This document shows, one piece after another, positions 28,262 to 35,581 of a stretch of DNA of 64,000 nucleotides (positions within the stretch are counted from its first letter, which is position 1; each line of letters begins with the position of its first letter). This DNA is from Deltaproteobacteria bacterium (GTDB lineage: Bacteria; Myxococcota; Myxococcia; Myxococcales; Anaeromyxobacteraceae): assembly GCA_016214955.1 (NCBI GenBank), contig JACRMN010000021.1:47192-111191 (forward strand). The letters run 5' to 3'. Made by a program: the position numbers and the translations under genes. The notes below the pieces were generated by a model, which was not told the DNA's origin, made no database searches, and worked only from the letters and a program-made list of their open reading frames with translations.

Positions 28262-29230
28262 TCAGGCGGCGGCCTTCTCGGCCCGGCAGAGGAAGAGGCC
28301 CGGCCCCTTCTGGCCGGCCTCGACGGGGAGGGAGTGGCTGGCGGCGGCGAGCCCGGCGGCGCGGCACAGGGCGGCGATCTCGCCGGGCGGGAAGCCGTCG
28401 CGGGCCTGGTTGAGCCGGCGGCGGAAGGCGTCGTCGCCGTGGGGGGCGAGGTCGACGATGACCAGCAGCCCCCCGGGGCGGAGCACCCGCGCCGCCTCGC
28501 GCAGCACCGGCGCGGCGTCGGCCTGGTAGGTGAGCACCAGGGTGAGGAAGGCGGCGTCGCAGGACTCGTCGGGCAGGACCAGCTCCGAGAGCTCGCTGGG
28601 CCAGAAGGTGAGGTTCTGGCGCTCGCCGTGGCGGCGCTCGGCGGTCTTGAGCATGGCGGTGGAGCGATCCACGGCGTGGACCCGGGCGACGTGGCGCGAG
28701 AGGCGGGCGGCGAAGTCGCCGGTGCCGCAGCCCAGGTCGGCCACCGTCCATGTCACGGGCAGGAGCGAGAGGATGGCCTCGGTCACCCAGGCGCTGCCGT
28801 AGAGCTCGGCGCGGAGCCGGTCCCAGTCGGCGGCGGCCCCTGCGAAGAAGCGGTCGGCGGCGCCGCGGCGGTCCTCGAGGATGCGGGCCAGGCGCATCCG
28901 GTCCTGGGAGAGGGCCGGCCACCCGGCGCTCTGCTCGCGGGCCAGCCGCCAGAGCTTGCGGGCAGCGCCGTCCACGCCCTCGGCCATGCGGTAGAGCCGG
29001 GAGGTGGCGCGGGTGCGGGCCTCGAGCCAGCCGTCGTCGGCGAGCACCTTGAGGTGCCGGCTGACGGTGGACTGGGGCAGCCGCAGGGCGGAGCAGAGCT
29101 CGGCCACGCCCAGCTCCTGCCGCTCCAGCAGGTGGAGCAGGCGGATGCGGGTGGGGTCGGCGAGCCCGCCCATCCAGGCGAGGAGGCGATCGGGGCGCGG
29201 GGGCCGGGTGGTGGCGTTCAATCCGTTCAT
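28262..29230 (-). CDS. sahR: ArsR-family regulator fused to a SAM methyltransferase domain (SahR-like)
   Basis: A 322-residue protein. The N-terminal winged helix (about 18-90: [24 protein letters not shown], then [21 protein letters not shown]) is ArsR-like. The C-terminal domain has a methyltransferase SAM motif [17 protein letters not shown] (about 164-180), VHAVDRS and [13 protein letters not shown]. This architecture directly upstream of ahcY matches SahR, a described regulator of the methyl cycle that senses S-adenosylhomocysteine. Whether the C-domain is catalytic or only a ligand sensor is open. The promoter holds a palindrome across the -10 (29242-29249), consistent with autoregulation. 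Confidence 0.85.
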   Translation of the reverse strand: MNGLNATTRPPRPDRLLAWMGGLADPTRIRLLHLLERQELGVAELCSALRLPQSTVSRHLKVLADDGWLEARTRATSRLYRMAEGVDGAARKLWRLAREQSAGWPALSQDRMRLARILEDRRGAADRFFAGAAADWDRLRAELYGSAWVTEAILSLLPVTWTVADLGCGTGDFAARLSRHVARVHAVDRSTAMLKTAERRHGERQNLTFWPSELSELVLPDESCDAAFLTLVLTYQADAAPVLREAARVLRPGGLLVIVDLAPHGDDAFRRRLNQARDGFPPGEIAALCRAAGLAAASHSLPVEAGQKGPGLFLCRAEKAAA

Positions 29231-29241
29231 CCGGATGGACA

Positions 29242-29271
29242 GATATATCGGGATCGGCCCCCGCGGGTCAA
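29242..29271 (-). promoter_or_regulatory. Promoter with palindromic operator for the sahR-ahcY operon
   Basis: On the minus strand, TTGACC (29266-29271) is followed after 17-18 bp by the -10 region TATATC/ATATAT. This -10 is embedded in the perfect palindrome GATATATC (29242-29249), a rare AT-rich island in this sequence. A repressor bound there would block RNA polymerase. The sahR ATG is only 11 bp further on, so the leader is very short. Confidence 0.6.
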
Positions 29272-29317
29272 ATCCGGGGGCGGCGGGCGCGGCGGATCGG
29301 GGTAGGCTCGAGGTGCC

Positions 29318-30220
29318 TTGAGCGTCGCCCCTCCGAGCCCCATCACCTCCCACCCGGCCGGGCGGCCGCCGGCCGGGGCCCGCTTCACCATCGTCATCCC
29401 CACCTGGAACAACCTGGCCTTCGTGCGGCTGTGCGTGGCCTCCATCCGGCGCCACTCGGCCTTCCCGCACCAGGTGGTGCTGCACGTGAACGACGGCTCC
29501 GACGGCACGCTCGCCTGGGCGCGCGCCGAGGGGCTGGACCACACCCACTCGGCCGAGAACCTGGGCATCTGCTGGACGGTGAACGCGGCGGCGCGCCTCG
29601 CCGCCACCGACCACCTGCTCTACATGAACGACGACATGGTGGCGCTCCCGGGCTGGGACGCGGCGCTGTGGAGGGCCGCCGAGGAGATCGGCCACCCGCG
29701 CTACTCGCTCTCCGCGACGGCGATCCTCCCCGACCGGGCGCACCGCTGGGCCATCGGCCCCGCCGACTTCGGCGACCACCCCGATCGCTTCCGCGAGGCG
29801 GAGCTCGTTGCCGCTGCCGCCGCAGGGCTCACCCGGCCCGACTGGAGCGGCGCCTCCTACCCGCCCAACCTGGTGCACCGCTCGCTCTGGGAGGAGGTGG
29901 GCGGCTACTCGGTGGAGTTCTCGCCCGGCCTCTACTCCGACCCCGACCTCTCCATGAAGCTCTGGCGCGCCGGGGTCCGCATCTTCCGCGGCGTGGGGGC
30001 GAGCCGCGTCTACCACTTCTACCAGCGGACCACGAAGCGGCTGCCCATGAACGACGGGCGGCGGCTCTTCTCGCGGAAATGGGGGGTGCCCTCGAGCTTC
30101 TTCTACCGGAACGTGCTGCACATGGGAGAGCCATACCGCGGGCCGCTCGGCGAGCTGGAGCAGGCGCCCGGCCACGCCTGGGCGCGGGTGAGGGCGTGGT
30201 GGCAGGGGGTGGGGAGCTGA
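29318..30220 (+). CDS. Family 2 glycosyltransferase
   Basis: A 300-residue GT-A fold glycosyltransferase. The N-terminal ARFTIVIPTWNNLAFVRLCVASIRRH (about 21-46) is the nucleotide-sugar-binding strand. The LLYMNDDMVALPGWD segment (about 99-113) carries the DxD-like acidic cluster, and SPGLYSDPDLSMKLWRAG (about 213-230) is the acceptor region. No membrane segment is obvious. The start is a TTG with a weak AGGTG-type ribosome site; a GTG downstream cannot be excluded. It is divergent from sahR with an 87-bp spacer. The sugar and acceptor are unknown, and no polysaccharide cluster is adjacent. Confidence 0.82.
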   Translation: MSVAPPSPITSHPAGRPPAGARFTIVIPTWNNLAFVRLCVASIRRHSAFPHQVVLHVNDGSDGTLAWARAEGLDHTHSAENLGICWTVNAAARLAATDHLLYMNDDMVALPGWDAALWRAAEEIGHPRYSLSATAILPDRAHRWAIGPADFGDHPDRFREAELVAAAAAGLTRPDWSGASYPPNLVHRSLWEEVGGYSVEFSPGLYSDPDLSMKLWRAGVRIFRGVGASRVYHFYQRTTKRLPMNDGRRLFSRKWGVPSSFFYRNVLHMGEPYRGPLGELEQAPGHAWARVRAWWQGVGS

Positions 30221-30270
30221 GCCTCCGTGGACAGGTGAGATCGGCTGGGAGGCGAGGGGAGGCGGTTGGG

Positions 30271-30439
30271 GGGAGGCGTGCCGGACATGAACGGGAGGCG
30301 TGCCGGACAGGCGGTGGGGAGGCGTGCCGGACATGAACGGGAGGCGTGCCGGACAGGGAGGCGCCGGGAGGCGTGCCGGACATGAACCGCTGCGTTCCCG
30401 GGGGGGAGGCGTGCCGGACACGGGGGGGCGTGCCGGACA
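30271..30439 (+). repeat. Repeat cluster A: seven copies of GTGCCGGACA (inverse of TGTCCGGCAC)
   Basis: Exact decamers start at 30278, 30300, 30324, 30346, 30373, 30411 and 30430. Six copies share the longer core GGGAGGCGTGCCGGACA. A 41-bp two-copy unit (30271-30311) is duplicated at 30317-30357. The array fills the first half of the 430-bp gap (30221-30650) between the glycosyltransferase and RAYT genes; the rest (30440-30650) has no recognised gene. The decamers have the opposite orientation to those on the other side of RAYT, as expected for repeats associated with a RAYT gene. Confidence 0.85.
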
Positions 30440-30650
30440 CTAACTACTCTGCGTTACTGGGGGACTACACGTGTCTCTAGCTTCCCATGCTCGCGTCGGC
30501 GCGGTGCATTCGTACCTGGGGCCCGTCGTGAGCGATGTCCGGACGGTCGAGCTGCAACCAGCAGGTGCACACGCCCAGGTTCATACAACTCACGCGGGGT
30601 AGGGGCACGCGTCTGGCGGAGCGCCGCGGCCTCGGAGCGATGCCGAGCGT

Positions 30651-31337
30651 TCAGACGGCGGCGAAGGTCCTGCGGCGAGGCGGCGAGAGGCCGCAGACCC
30701 GGAGACGTCGGGCGACCCAGCTCTCTTCGCCGATGAACGGCGCCTCGACGAGGTCCCACCGGCGTGTCATCAGCGACTCCACGAGCGGCACCACGAAGAG
30801 GTGCAGGTAGGCCTTGCGCCGCTCGGCCCAGGTCCGCCCGAGCGCTAGGTACTCCGGTGCATCGGTGACGAGGTCGTCCGGCGCCCCGTAGGCGTAGTGG
30901 CGGTGGCTCGACCACTTCCAGTCGCCGGCCCTTGATACAAGACCAGCCCGGACCGGGTTCAAGTCGCCGTAGCGCATGACCGCGAGCTGATGCCGGCCGT
31001 CCTGGATGCGGGGGGAGCGCAGGCGCTCCATGACGACCTGTCCGCGGCCGCTGGTCCGCCGGTTGTGCCAATGGGCGAAGCCCCAGTTGACGACCTTCCA
31101 GAAGGAGCTGAAGGCAGCCTGGCCCTGGATGGAGCGGCAGACGAGGTGCGGGTGGGAGCCCATGAGGCAGTAGGAGTGGACCTCGATACCGAACTTCTCC
31201 TTGTACTTCCGGACCAGTGAGAGGAAGTGGCGGCGGGCCTCATCGGAGTCGAGGACGAAGGCGAAGCCGTGGCTGCGCCAGGTGCAGTGGTTCGTGGAGC
31301 CTTCCTCGACGAGGAGGGAGCGGCGGATGCGGGCCAT
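30651..31337 (-). mobile_element. RAYT / REP-associated HUH-Y1 transposase gene
   Basis: A 228-residue protein of the transposase_17 (Y1) family. The HUH pair is His62 and His64 in CLMGSHPHLV. The predicted catalytic tyrosine is Tyr123 in MRYGDLNPVRAGLV, matching by position the Tyr of the E. coli TnpA-REP YIYINPV motif. The C-terminal WKWSSHRHYAYG element is also typical. All catalytic residues are present and there is no frameshift. ATG 31337 is preferred (MARIRRSLLVEEG is a usual RAYT start) over an ATG 18 bp upstream. The gene lies between repeat clusters A and B. RAYTs cut single-stranded REP DNA and are thought to spread REP elements. Confidence 0.87.
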
Positions 31338-31445
31338 CGGACTGGCAGTGAGCAAACCGCAGGCCAGGCCGCTGGGGGGCGCTGCTCCCCCTCTCCGCTC
31401 CCCCTTGTCCGGTACTTACTCCGGTACTTGCCCCCCCCCCCGCGG

Positions 31446-31534
31446 TGTCCGGCACGGCACCCCCGCGTGCGCCCGTGTCCGGCACGCGGGACCCCCCGTC
31501 CCGCGCGTGCGCCCGTGTCCGGCACGCGGGACCC
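31446..31534 (+). repeat. Repeat cluster B: three copies of TGTCCGGCAC
   Basis: Exact copies lie at 31446-31455, 31476-31485 and 31516-31525, plus a one-mismatch copy at 31406-31415. Two copies sit in a 30-bp exact direct repeat (31465-31494 and 31505-31534, period 40). Within each unit CGCGTGC and GCACGCG can pair as a 7-bp stem, giving a REP-like hairpin. The cluster is part of the 427-bp gap 31338-31764 between RAYT and the response-regulator gene, which also holds two CCGGTACTT copies, a run of 11 C (31431-31441) and the 38-bp repeat described separately. No gene is seen in the gap. Confidence 0.8.
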
Positions 31535-31576
31535 GCTCGTTCGCGCGGCGCTCGTGCAGCGCCCGCCCGAGGACGT

Positions 31577-31658
31577 GGCGCCGGGGGCCGGCGCGACCGG
31601 CGGAGCGGCGTACGAGCAGCGGCGCCGGAGGCCGGCGCGTCTGGCGGAGCGGCGTACG
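31577..31658 (+). repeat. Tandem 38-bp direct repeat
   Basis: Copies at 31577-31614 and 31621-31658 match at 35 of 38 positions (period 44). The second includes GCGTCTGGCGGAGCG (31637-31651), which recurs exactly at 30609-30623 on the other side of the RAYT gene, 27 bp beyond its stop. The pair may mark limits of a mobile unit, but no target-site duplication could be shown. Confidence 0.6.
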
Positions 31659-31764
31659 CGGCCCGTTCGCCCTACGACTCCGCGCCGGGCGAGGAGCCCA
31701 TGGCGCCGACTCCGGCGCTCCGCTCAGGGCGAACGGAGGTCTCTGAGCCCTCGGCGCACTGCGC

Positions 31765-33129
31765 TCACTTCTTCTCCTCGTGCACCAGCCCGATCTTGGC
31801 CAGCTTCTCGTAAAGCGTGGAGCGGTGCAGTCCGGCAAGCTCCGCGGCCTTGCCCACCGAGCCACCGGCCTCGCGGAGCAGCTCCTCGAAGTAGCGCCGC
31901 TCCCAGGCGTCGCGGGCGTGGCGGTAGCCGGTCTCCTCGGGCTCACCTCCCTCGGCCGGCCGACCCTTGAGCTCGGGCGGCAGGTCGTCGAGCGTGAGGG
32001 CGTCGCCACGCGCCAGCAGGAGCGCCCGCTCCACGGCGTGCTCCAGCTCGCGGACGTTGCCGGGCCAGTGGTGGTCGAGGATGGCCCTCATGGCCGTGGG
32101 ATCGGGCATCAGCACCGGGCGCGAGAGCCGCGCCGCGTGCTTCTTCACCAGGTGCTCCAGGAGCAGCGGGATGTCCTCGCGCCGCTCGCGCAGTGGCGGC
32201 AGCCGCACCGGCACCACGCGGATGCGGAAGTACAGGTCCTCGCGGAACTTGCCCTCGGCCACCGCCTTCTTCAGGTCCTCGTTGGTGGCGCAGACCACCC
32301 GGACGTTGGCCTTCTTTGGCTTGCGGCTGCCCACCGGGATGTAGTCGCCGTCCTGCAGTACCCGCAGCAGCTTGGGCTGCAGCGTGCTCGGCAGGAGGCC
32401 GATCTCGTCGAGGAAGAGCGTGCCCCCGTCGGCCTCGGCGAAGAAGCCGGCCCGCGCCTGGTCGGCGCCCGAGAAGGCCCCCTTCTCGTGGCCGAAGAGC
32501 TCCGACTCGGCCAGGTTCTCGGGGATGGCGCTCATGTTGAGCGCCAGGTAGGGGCCGTCGCGCCGCTTCGACATCCCGTGAACGGCCCGGGCCACCATGT
32601 CCTTGCCGGTGCCGCTCTCACCCTCGATGAGGATGGGCACGTCGGACGGGGCCACCCGGTCCAGGATCGAGACCACCTCGCGCATCGACGCCGAGCGGCC
32701 GACGATGCCGTGGGCCGAGAAGCTACCGTCGAGGGCGCTCTTGAGCCGCTGGTTCTCGCGCCGCAGCTGGCCGTGCTCCACCGCCCGCGCCACCAGCATC
32801 TCCAGCTCCTCCGGCTCGAAGGGCTTCTTCAGGTAGTCGAAGGCGCCGTTCTTCATGGCCTCGACGGCGGTCTCCACCTCGGCGAAGGCGGTGACGATCA
32901 CCACCGGCAAGTCGGGCACCTTCTGCTTGAAGCGCCGCAGCCCCTCCATGCCGTCGATCTCCGGCATGCGGAGGTCGGTGATGATGCAGTCGAAGTCGGC
33001 GCGGTCGATGGCCGGGAGGGCCTCGGCGACGCCGGGGAAGTCGTAGACGTCGTAGGTCCTCGCCAGGGCGCGCTTCACCATGGCGCGCGCCGAGTCGAGA
33101 TCGTCGATGACCATCACCTTGGGCTTCAT
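31765..33129 (-). CDS. Sigma-54-dependent NtrC-family response regulator of the cytochrome operon
   Basis: A 454-residue activator with a receiver domain (phospho-acceptor Asp52 in IITDLRMPE, Lys101), an AAA+ domain (Walker A GESGTGKD at 170-177; Walker B DGGTLFLDEIG) and a C-terminal Fis-type helix-turn-helix (GGSVGKAAELAGLHRSTLYEKL). The sigma-54 contact loop reads GAFSGA (217-222) instead of the usual GAFTGA. It is the last gene of the operon; its ATG overlaps the kinase stop by 4 bp. It probably activates the sigma-54 promoter candidate upstream of the first cytochrome gene. NtrC-type regulators are known to control bc-type cytochromes in Geobacter. Confidence 0.9.
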   Translation of the reverse strand: MKPKVMVIDDLDSARAMVKRALARTYDVYDFPGVAEALPAIDRADFDCIITDLRMPEIDGMEGLRRFKQKVPDLPVVIVTAFAEVETAVEAMKNGAFDYLKKPFEPEELEMLVARAVEHGQLRRENQRLKSALDGSFSAHGIVGRSASMREVVSILDRVAPSDVPILIEGESGTGKDMVARAVHGMSKRRDGPYLALNMSAIPENLAESELFGHEKGAFSGADQARAGFFAEADGGTLFLDEIGLLPSTLQPKLLRVLQDGDYIPVGSRKPKKANVRVVCATNEDLKKAVAEGKFREDLYFRIRVVPVRLPPLRERREDIPLLLEHLVKKHAARLSRPVLMPDPTAMRAILDHHWPGNVRELEHAVERALLLARGDALTLDDLPPELKGRPAEGGEPEETGYRHARDAWERRYFEELLREAGGSVGKAAELAGLHRSTLYEKLAKIGLVHEEKK

Positions 33130-34592
33130 GTCTTCCTCTCCTCCCCGGGGAGGCGCACGCGGAACAGCGCCCCCCGCCCCGGCGCGCTCTCCACCTCGAC
33201 CGTACCGCCGTGCGTCTCGGCCGCCTGGCGCACGATGGCCAGGCCCAGGCCGGTGCCCGAGGCCTTGGTGGTGTAGAACGGCTCGAAGACGTGCTTCTGG
33301 ACCTCGGCGTCCATCCCCGGCCCGCTGTCCTGGAACTCGACCACCAGGCCGGTGCCGTCGCGGCGCAGCTTCACGGTCAGCTTCCCGCCGCCCGGCTGCA
33401 TCGCCTGGATGGCGTTGACCCCCAGGTTGAGGAAGGCCTGGCGCAGCAGCTCGGCGTCGGCCTGGATCGGCGGCACCCCGCCCTCGACCTCCACCGAGGT
33501 TTCCACCTTGGCCTGGGCGGCGGCCGGCCCCACCACCTCCACAGCCTCACGCACCACCGGCTCGATGGACTGGCGCTGGGTGGTGGTGACCTTGGAGCGG
33601 GCGAAGACCAGGAACCGCTCCATCAGCGAGGCGGCTCGCTTGGTCTCGCGCTTCACCGCCTCGAGGTCCGGCTTGTTGGCGTGGTCCTCGGGCAACTCCC
33701 GCAGCACCACGCCGGTGTAGCCGCGAATGACGTTGAGCGAGTTGCCGAGCTCATGGGCGAAGCCGGCGGCGATGCCGCCCAGGGTGGCGAGCCGGTCGGC
33801 GCGCAGCACCTCGCGGGTCTTCTGGGCCACGCGCGCCTCCAGCTCGCCGATGAGCCGCTCGTTCTCGTCGCGGCGCGCCTTGAGCCTGGCGCTCATGCGG
33901 TTGAAGGCCACCACCAGGTCGGCGAGCTCGCGGTCCTGGGGCACGTCGAGCTGCAGCCCCTGCTCCCCCTCGGCGAGCTGCTCGGCCGCCTCCACCACCC
34001 GGGTGATGGAGCGGGCGATGCCGGCGAAGAGGATGGCGCCGAAGGCCTGGCCCAGCAGGATCCAGAAGCCTGCCACCACCGCGGCGCTCCAGGCCAGGCG
34101 GCGGGCCGAGCCCACCACCTCCTCGTGCGCGTAAGCGATGCGGATGGCCCCCACCACCGCCTCGTCGCGCAGCAACGGCGCGCTGGCCACGATGCCCTCG
34201 GGCTCCAGCAGCCGCCGGAGCGCCTGCACCGGCGACTCGGCCGGGGCGAAGGCGGAGGGCATGCCCGGCGGGCAGTCGCCCTCGCCGGTGGTGCTGGCGC
34301 AGGCGATCACCGCTCCGCTGCGGTCCACCGCCCAGGCCCGCTCCAGCGGCGCCGAGCGCAGGAGCCGCTGCAGCATCACCTCGATGGCGTCGCGGGCCTC
34401 GGGGCGCGCGCCGTCGACCACCACGAAGCGGGAGGCGCCCGGGGCCACGGTGGCTGCCAGCATCGCCCCCTCGCGGTAGAGCAGCTCCTGCCCGCGCTGC
34501 ACGTCGCGCCACAGCGCCACGGCCGTCACCCCGGTGGCGGGGAAGACGGTGATGCCCGCGATGAGCAGGAAGAGCTTGAGCCGCAGCGTCAC
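33126..34592 (-). CDS. Membrane sensor histidine kinase of the cytochrome operon
   Basis: A 488-residue kinase. Transmembrane helix 1 is at about 5-27, a periplasmic sensor domain at about 30-165 contains two cysteines (CASTTGEGDC), helix 2 is at about 167-192, and HAMP at about 192-243. The H-box is GFAHELGNSLNVI with His280. The ATPase domain shows an N-box (LNLGVNAIQAM), DSGPGM and GTGLGLAI. No CxxCH is present, so it does not itself carry c-type haem. The start is a GTG overlapping the stop of the twelve-haem cytochrome gene (GTGA); its stop overlaps the regulator start. It likely senses the redox state or acceptor for the pathway encoded beside it (inference). Confidence 0.9.
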   Translation of the reverse strand: MTLRLKLFLLIAGITVFPATGVTAVALWRDVQRGQELLYREGAMLAATVAPGASRFVVVDGARPEARDAIEVMLQRLLRSAPLERAWAVDRSGAVIACASTTGEGDCPPGMPSAFAPAESPVQALRRLLEPEGIVASAPLLRDEAVVGAIRIAYAHEEVVGSARRLAWSAAVVAGFWILLGQAFGAILFAGIARSITRVVEAAEQLAEGEQGLQLDVPQDRELADLVVAFNRMSARLKARRDENERLIGELEARVAQKTREVLRADRLATLGGIAAGFAHELGNSLNVIRGYTGVVLRELPEDHANKPDLEAVKRETKRAASLMERFLVFARSKVTTTQRQSIEPVVREAVEVVGPAAAQAKVETSVEVEGGVPPIQADAELLRQAFLNLGVNAIQAMQPGGGKLTVKLRRDGTGLVVEFQDSGPGMDAEVQKHVFEPFYTTKASGTGLGLAIVRQAAETHGGTVEVESAPGRGALFRVRLPGEERKT

Positions 34593-35518
34593 GGGCCGGC
34601 TCCGGTGCGGGTCTGGGGCGCGGGGGGCGGCGCCGGCCTGGGCTCGCCGGCACCGTGGAAGCCGTGGCAGTTGGCGCAGGCCTTCCCCTCGGCGTGCGGC
34701 GCCTGGTGGCACTTCTTGCAGCTCCTGTCGCCCGACTTCCAGAGGTGGGCGGCGTGGCAGTCGAGGCAGTTCCCGTGCCCCTTGTCCGCGTGATGCCCGG
34801 CCCGGGGCACTCCCTCGTGGCAGCCCAGACAAGGGAGCCTCTCGGCGGCCACGCTCTTGGCGTGGGGGTGGTGGCAGGCGGCGCAGTCGAACTGCATGGG
34901 CGCTGAGTCGGAGAAGCGCGCCGGGTGGATGCCCTTCTCCTTGTGGCAGCGCAGGCAGTCGGCCCGGTGAGGGCGCAGGCCGGTCTCCTTGGAGAGGAAG
35001 TTGTGGCAGGCGAAGCAATGGAGCTGCTGCATGCCCACGGCCTGGATGGCGTGGTCGCCGTGGCAGGCCTTGCAGGTCTCCACCGCCGGGGTGAAGCCGT
35101 GCATGGCGGCGGCGTGGCACTTCAGGCAGTCGATGCCCTGCTGCTCCACGTGGATGGCGTGGCCGCGCGAGCCCTCGATCTGCTTCCAGCGCGGGTCATG
35201 GGACTGGTGGCACGAGGCGCAGGAGCCGATGCTCACCTCGGCGTGCTTCCCCTTGCCGCCGGGCTCGTTGCCGGCGAGGAAGGAGCGAAGCATCGCCAGG
35301 CCCTGCTGCGGCGTGGAGTGGTGGCAGCGCTGGCAGGCGACCTCGCGGTGGCTGCCCTGGTTCCACAGGGCGAATTGCGGGCTGGCGCGGTGGCACTGGG
35401 CGCACAGCCCGGGGTCGGTGTCGACGTAGCGCTTGAATCGCAGCAGTCCCCACACCACCCCGCCGACGAGGAGCAGCGCCACGGCGATGGCCAGCTGGAT
35501 TCGCGTCGCCCGCCGCAT
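34589..35518 (-). CDS. Membrane-anchored dodecaheme c-type cytochrome
   Basis: A 309-residue protein with one N-terminal membrane anchor (about 8-27) and twelve CxxCH haem motifs: CAQCH, CQRCH, CASCH, CLKCH, CKACH, CFACH, CLRCH, CAACH, CLGCH, CLDCH, CKKCH and CANCH. The N-terminal layout, anchor then VDTDPGLCAQCH, recalls NapC/NrfH quinol-oxidising proteins, but it is much longer, with extra haem modules. The tail is Pro-rich. ATG 35518 is chosen because the anchor follows directly; an ATG 36 bp upstream is in frame. It probably carries electrons from the membrane cytochrome encoded upstream across the periplasm. Confidence 0.9.
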   Translation of the reverse strand: MRRATRIQLAIAVALLLVGGVVWGLLRFKRYVDTDPGLCAQCHRASPQFALWNQGSHREVACQRCHHSTPQQGLAMLRSFLAGNEPGGKGKHAEVSIGSCASCHQSHDPRWKQIEGSRGHAIHVEQQGIDCLKCHAAAMHGFTPAVETCKACHGDHAIQAVGMQQLHCFACHNFLSKETGLRPHRADCLRCHKEKGIHPARFSDSAPMQFDCAACHHPHAKSVAAERLPCLGCHEGVPRAGHHADKGHGNCLDCHAAHLWKSGDRSCKKCHQAPHAEGKACANCHGFHGAGEPRPAPPPAPQTRTGAGP

Positions 35519-35541
35519 GCGCTCCCCCTCTCCGGAGGCGG

Positions 35542-35567
35542 GGAGCGGGCCCACCCGGGCCCGCTCC
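35542..35567 (-). terminator. Strong intercistronic stem-loop between the two cytochrome genes
   Basis: GGAGCGGGCCC and GGGCCCGCTCC form a perfect 11-bp stem with a 4-base loop, between the CbcL-like stop (35582) and the next start (35518). There is no T-run. It may be a partial terminator or a processing/stabilising element that sets unequal expression of the first gene and the rest. Confidence 0.5.
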
Positions 35568-35581
35568 GCCCTCGTTCCCGC

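Noticed and set aside
30271..30439. Possible CRISPR array (regular short repeats 22-27 bp apart)
   Set aside because: Core repeats are only 10-17 bp, the intervening sequences are mostly 5-20 bp and partly identical, and there are no cas genes. The pattern fits REP-like repeats near a RAYT gene.
30454..31071. Open frame of 205 codons overlapping the RAYT gene on the same strand
   Set aside because: It is an alternative frame of the transposase gene; the RAYT frame has intact catalytic motifs.
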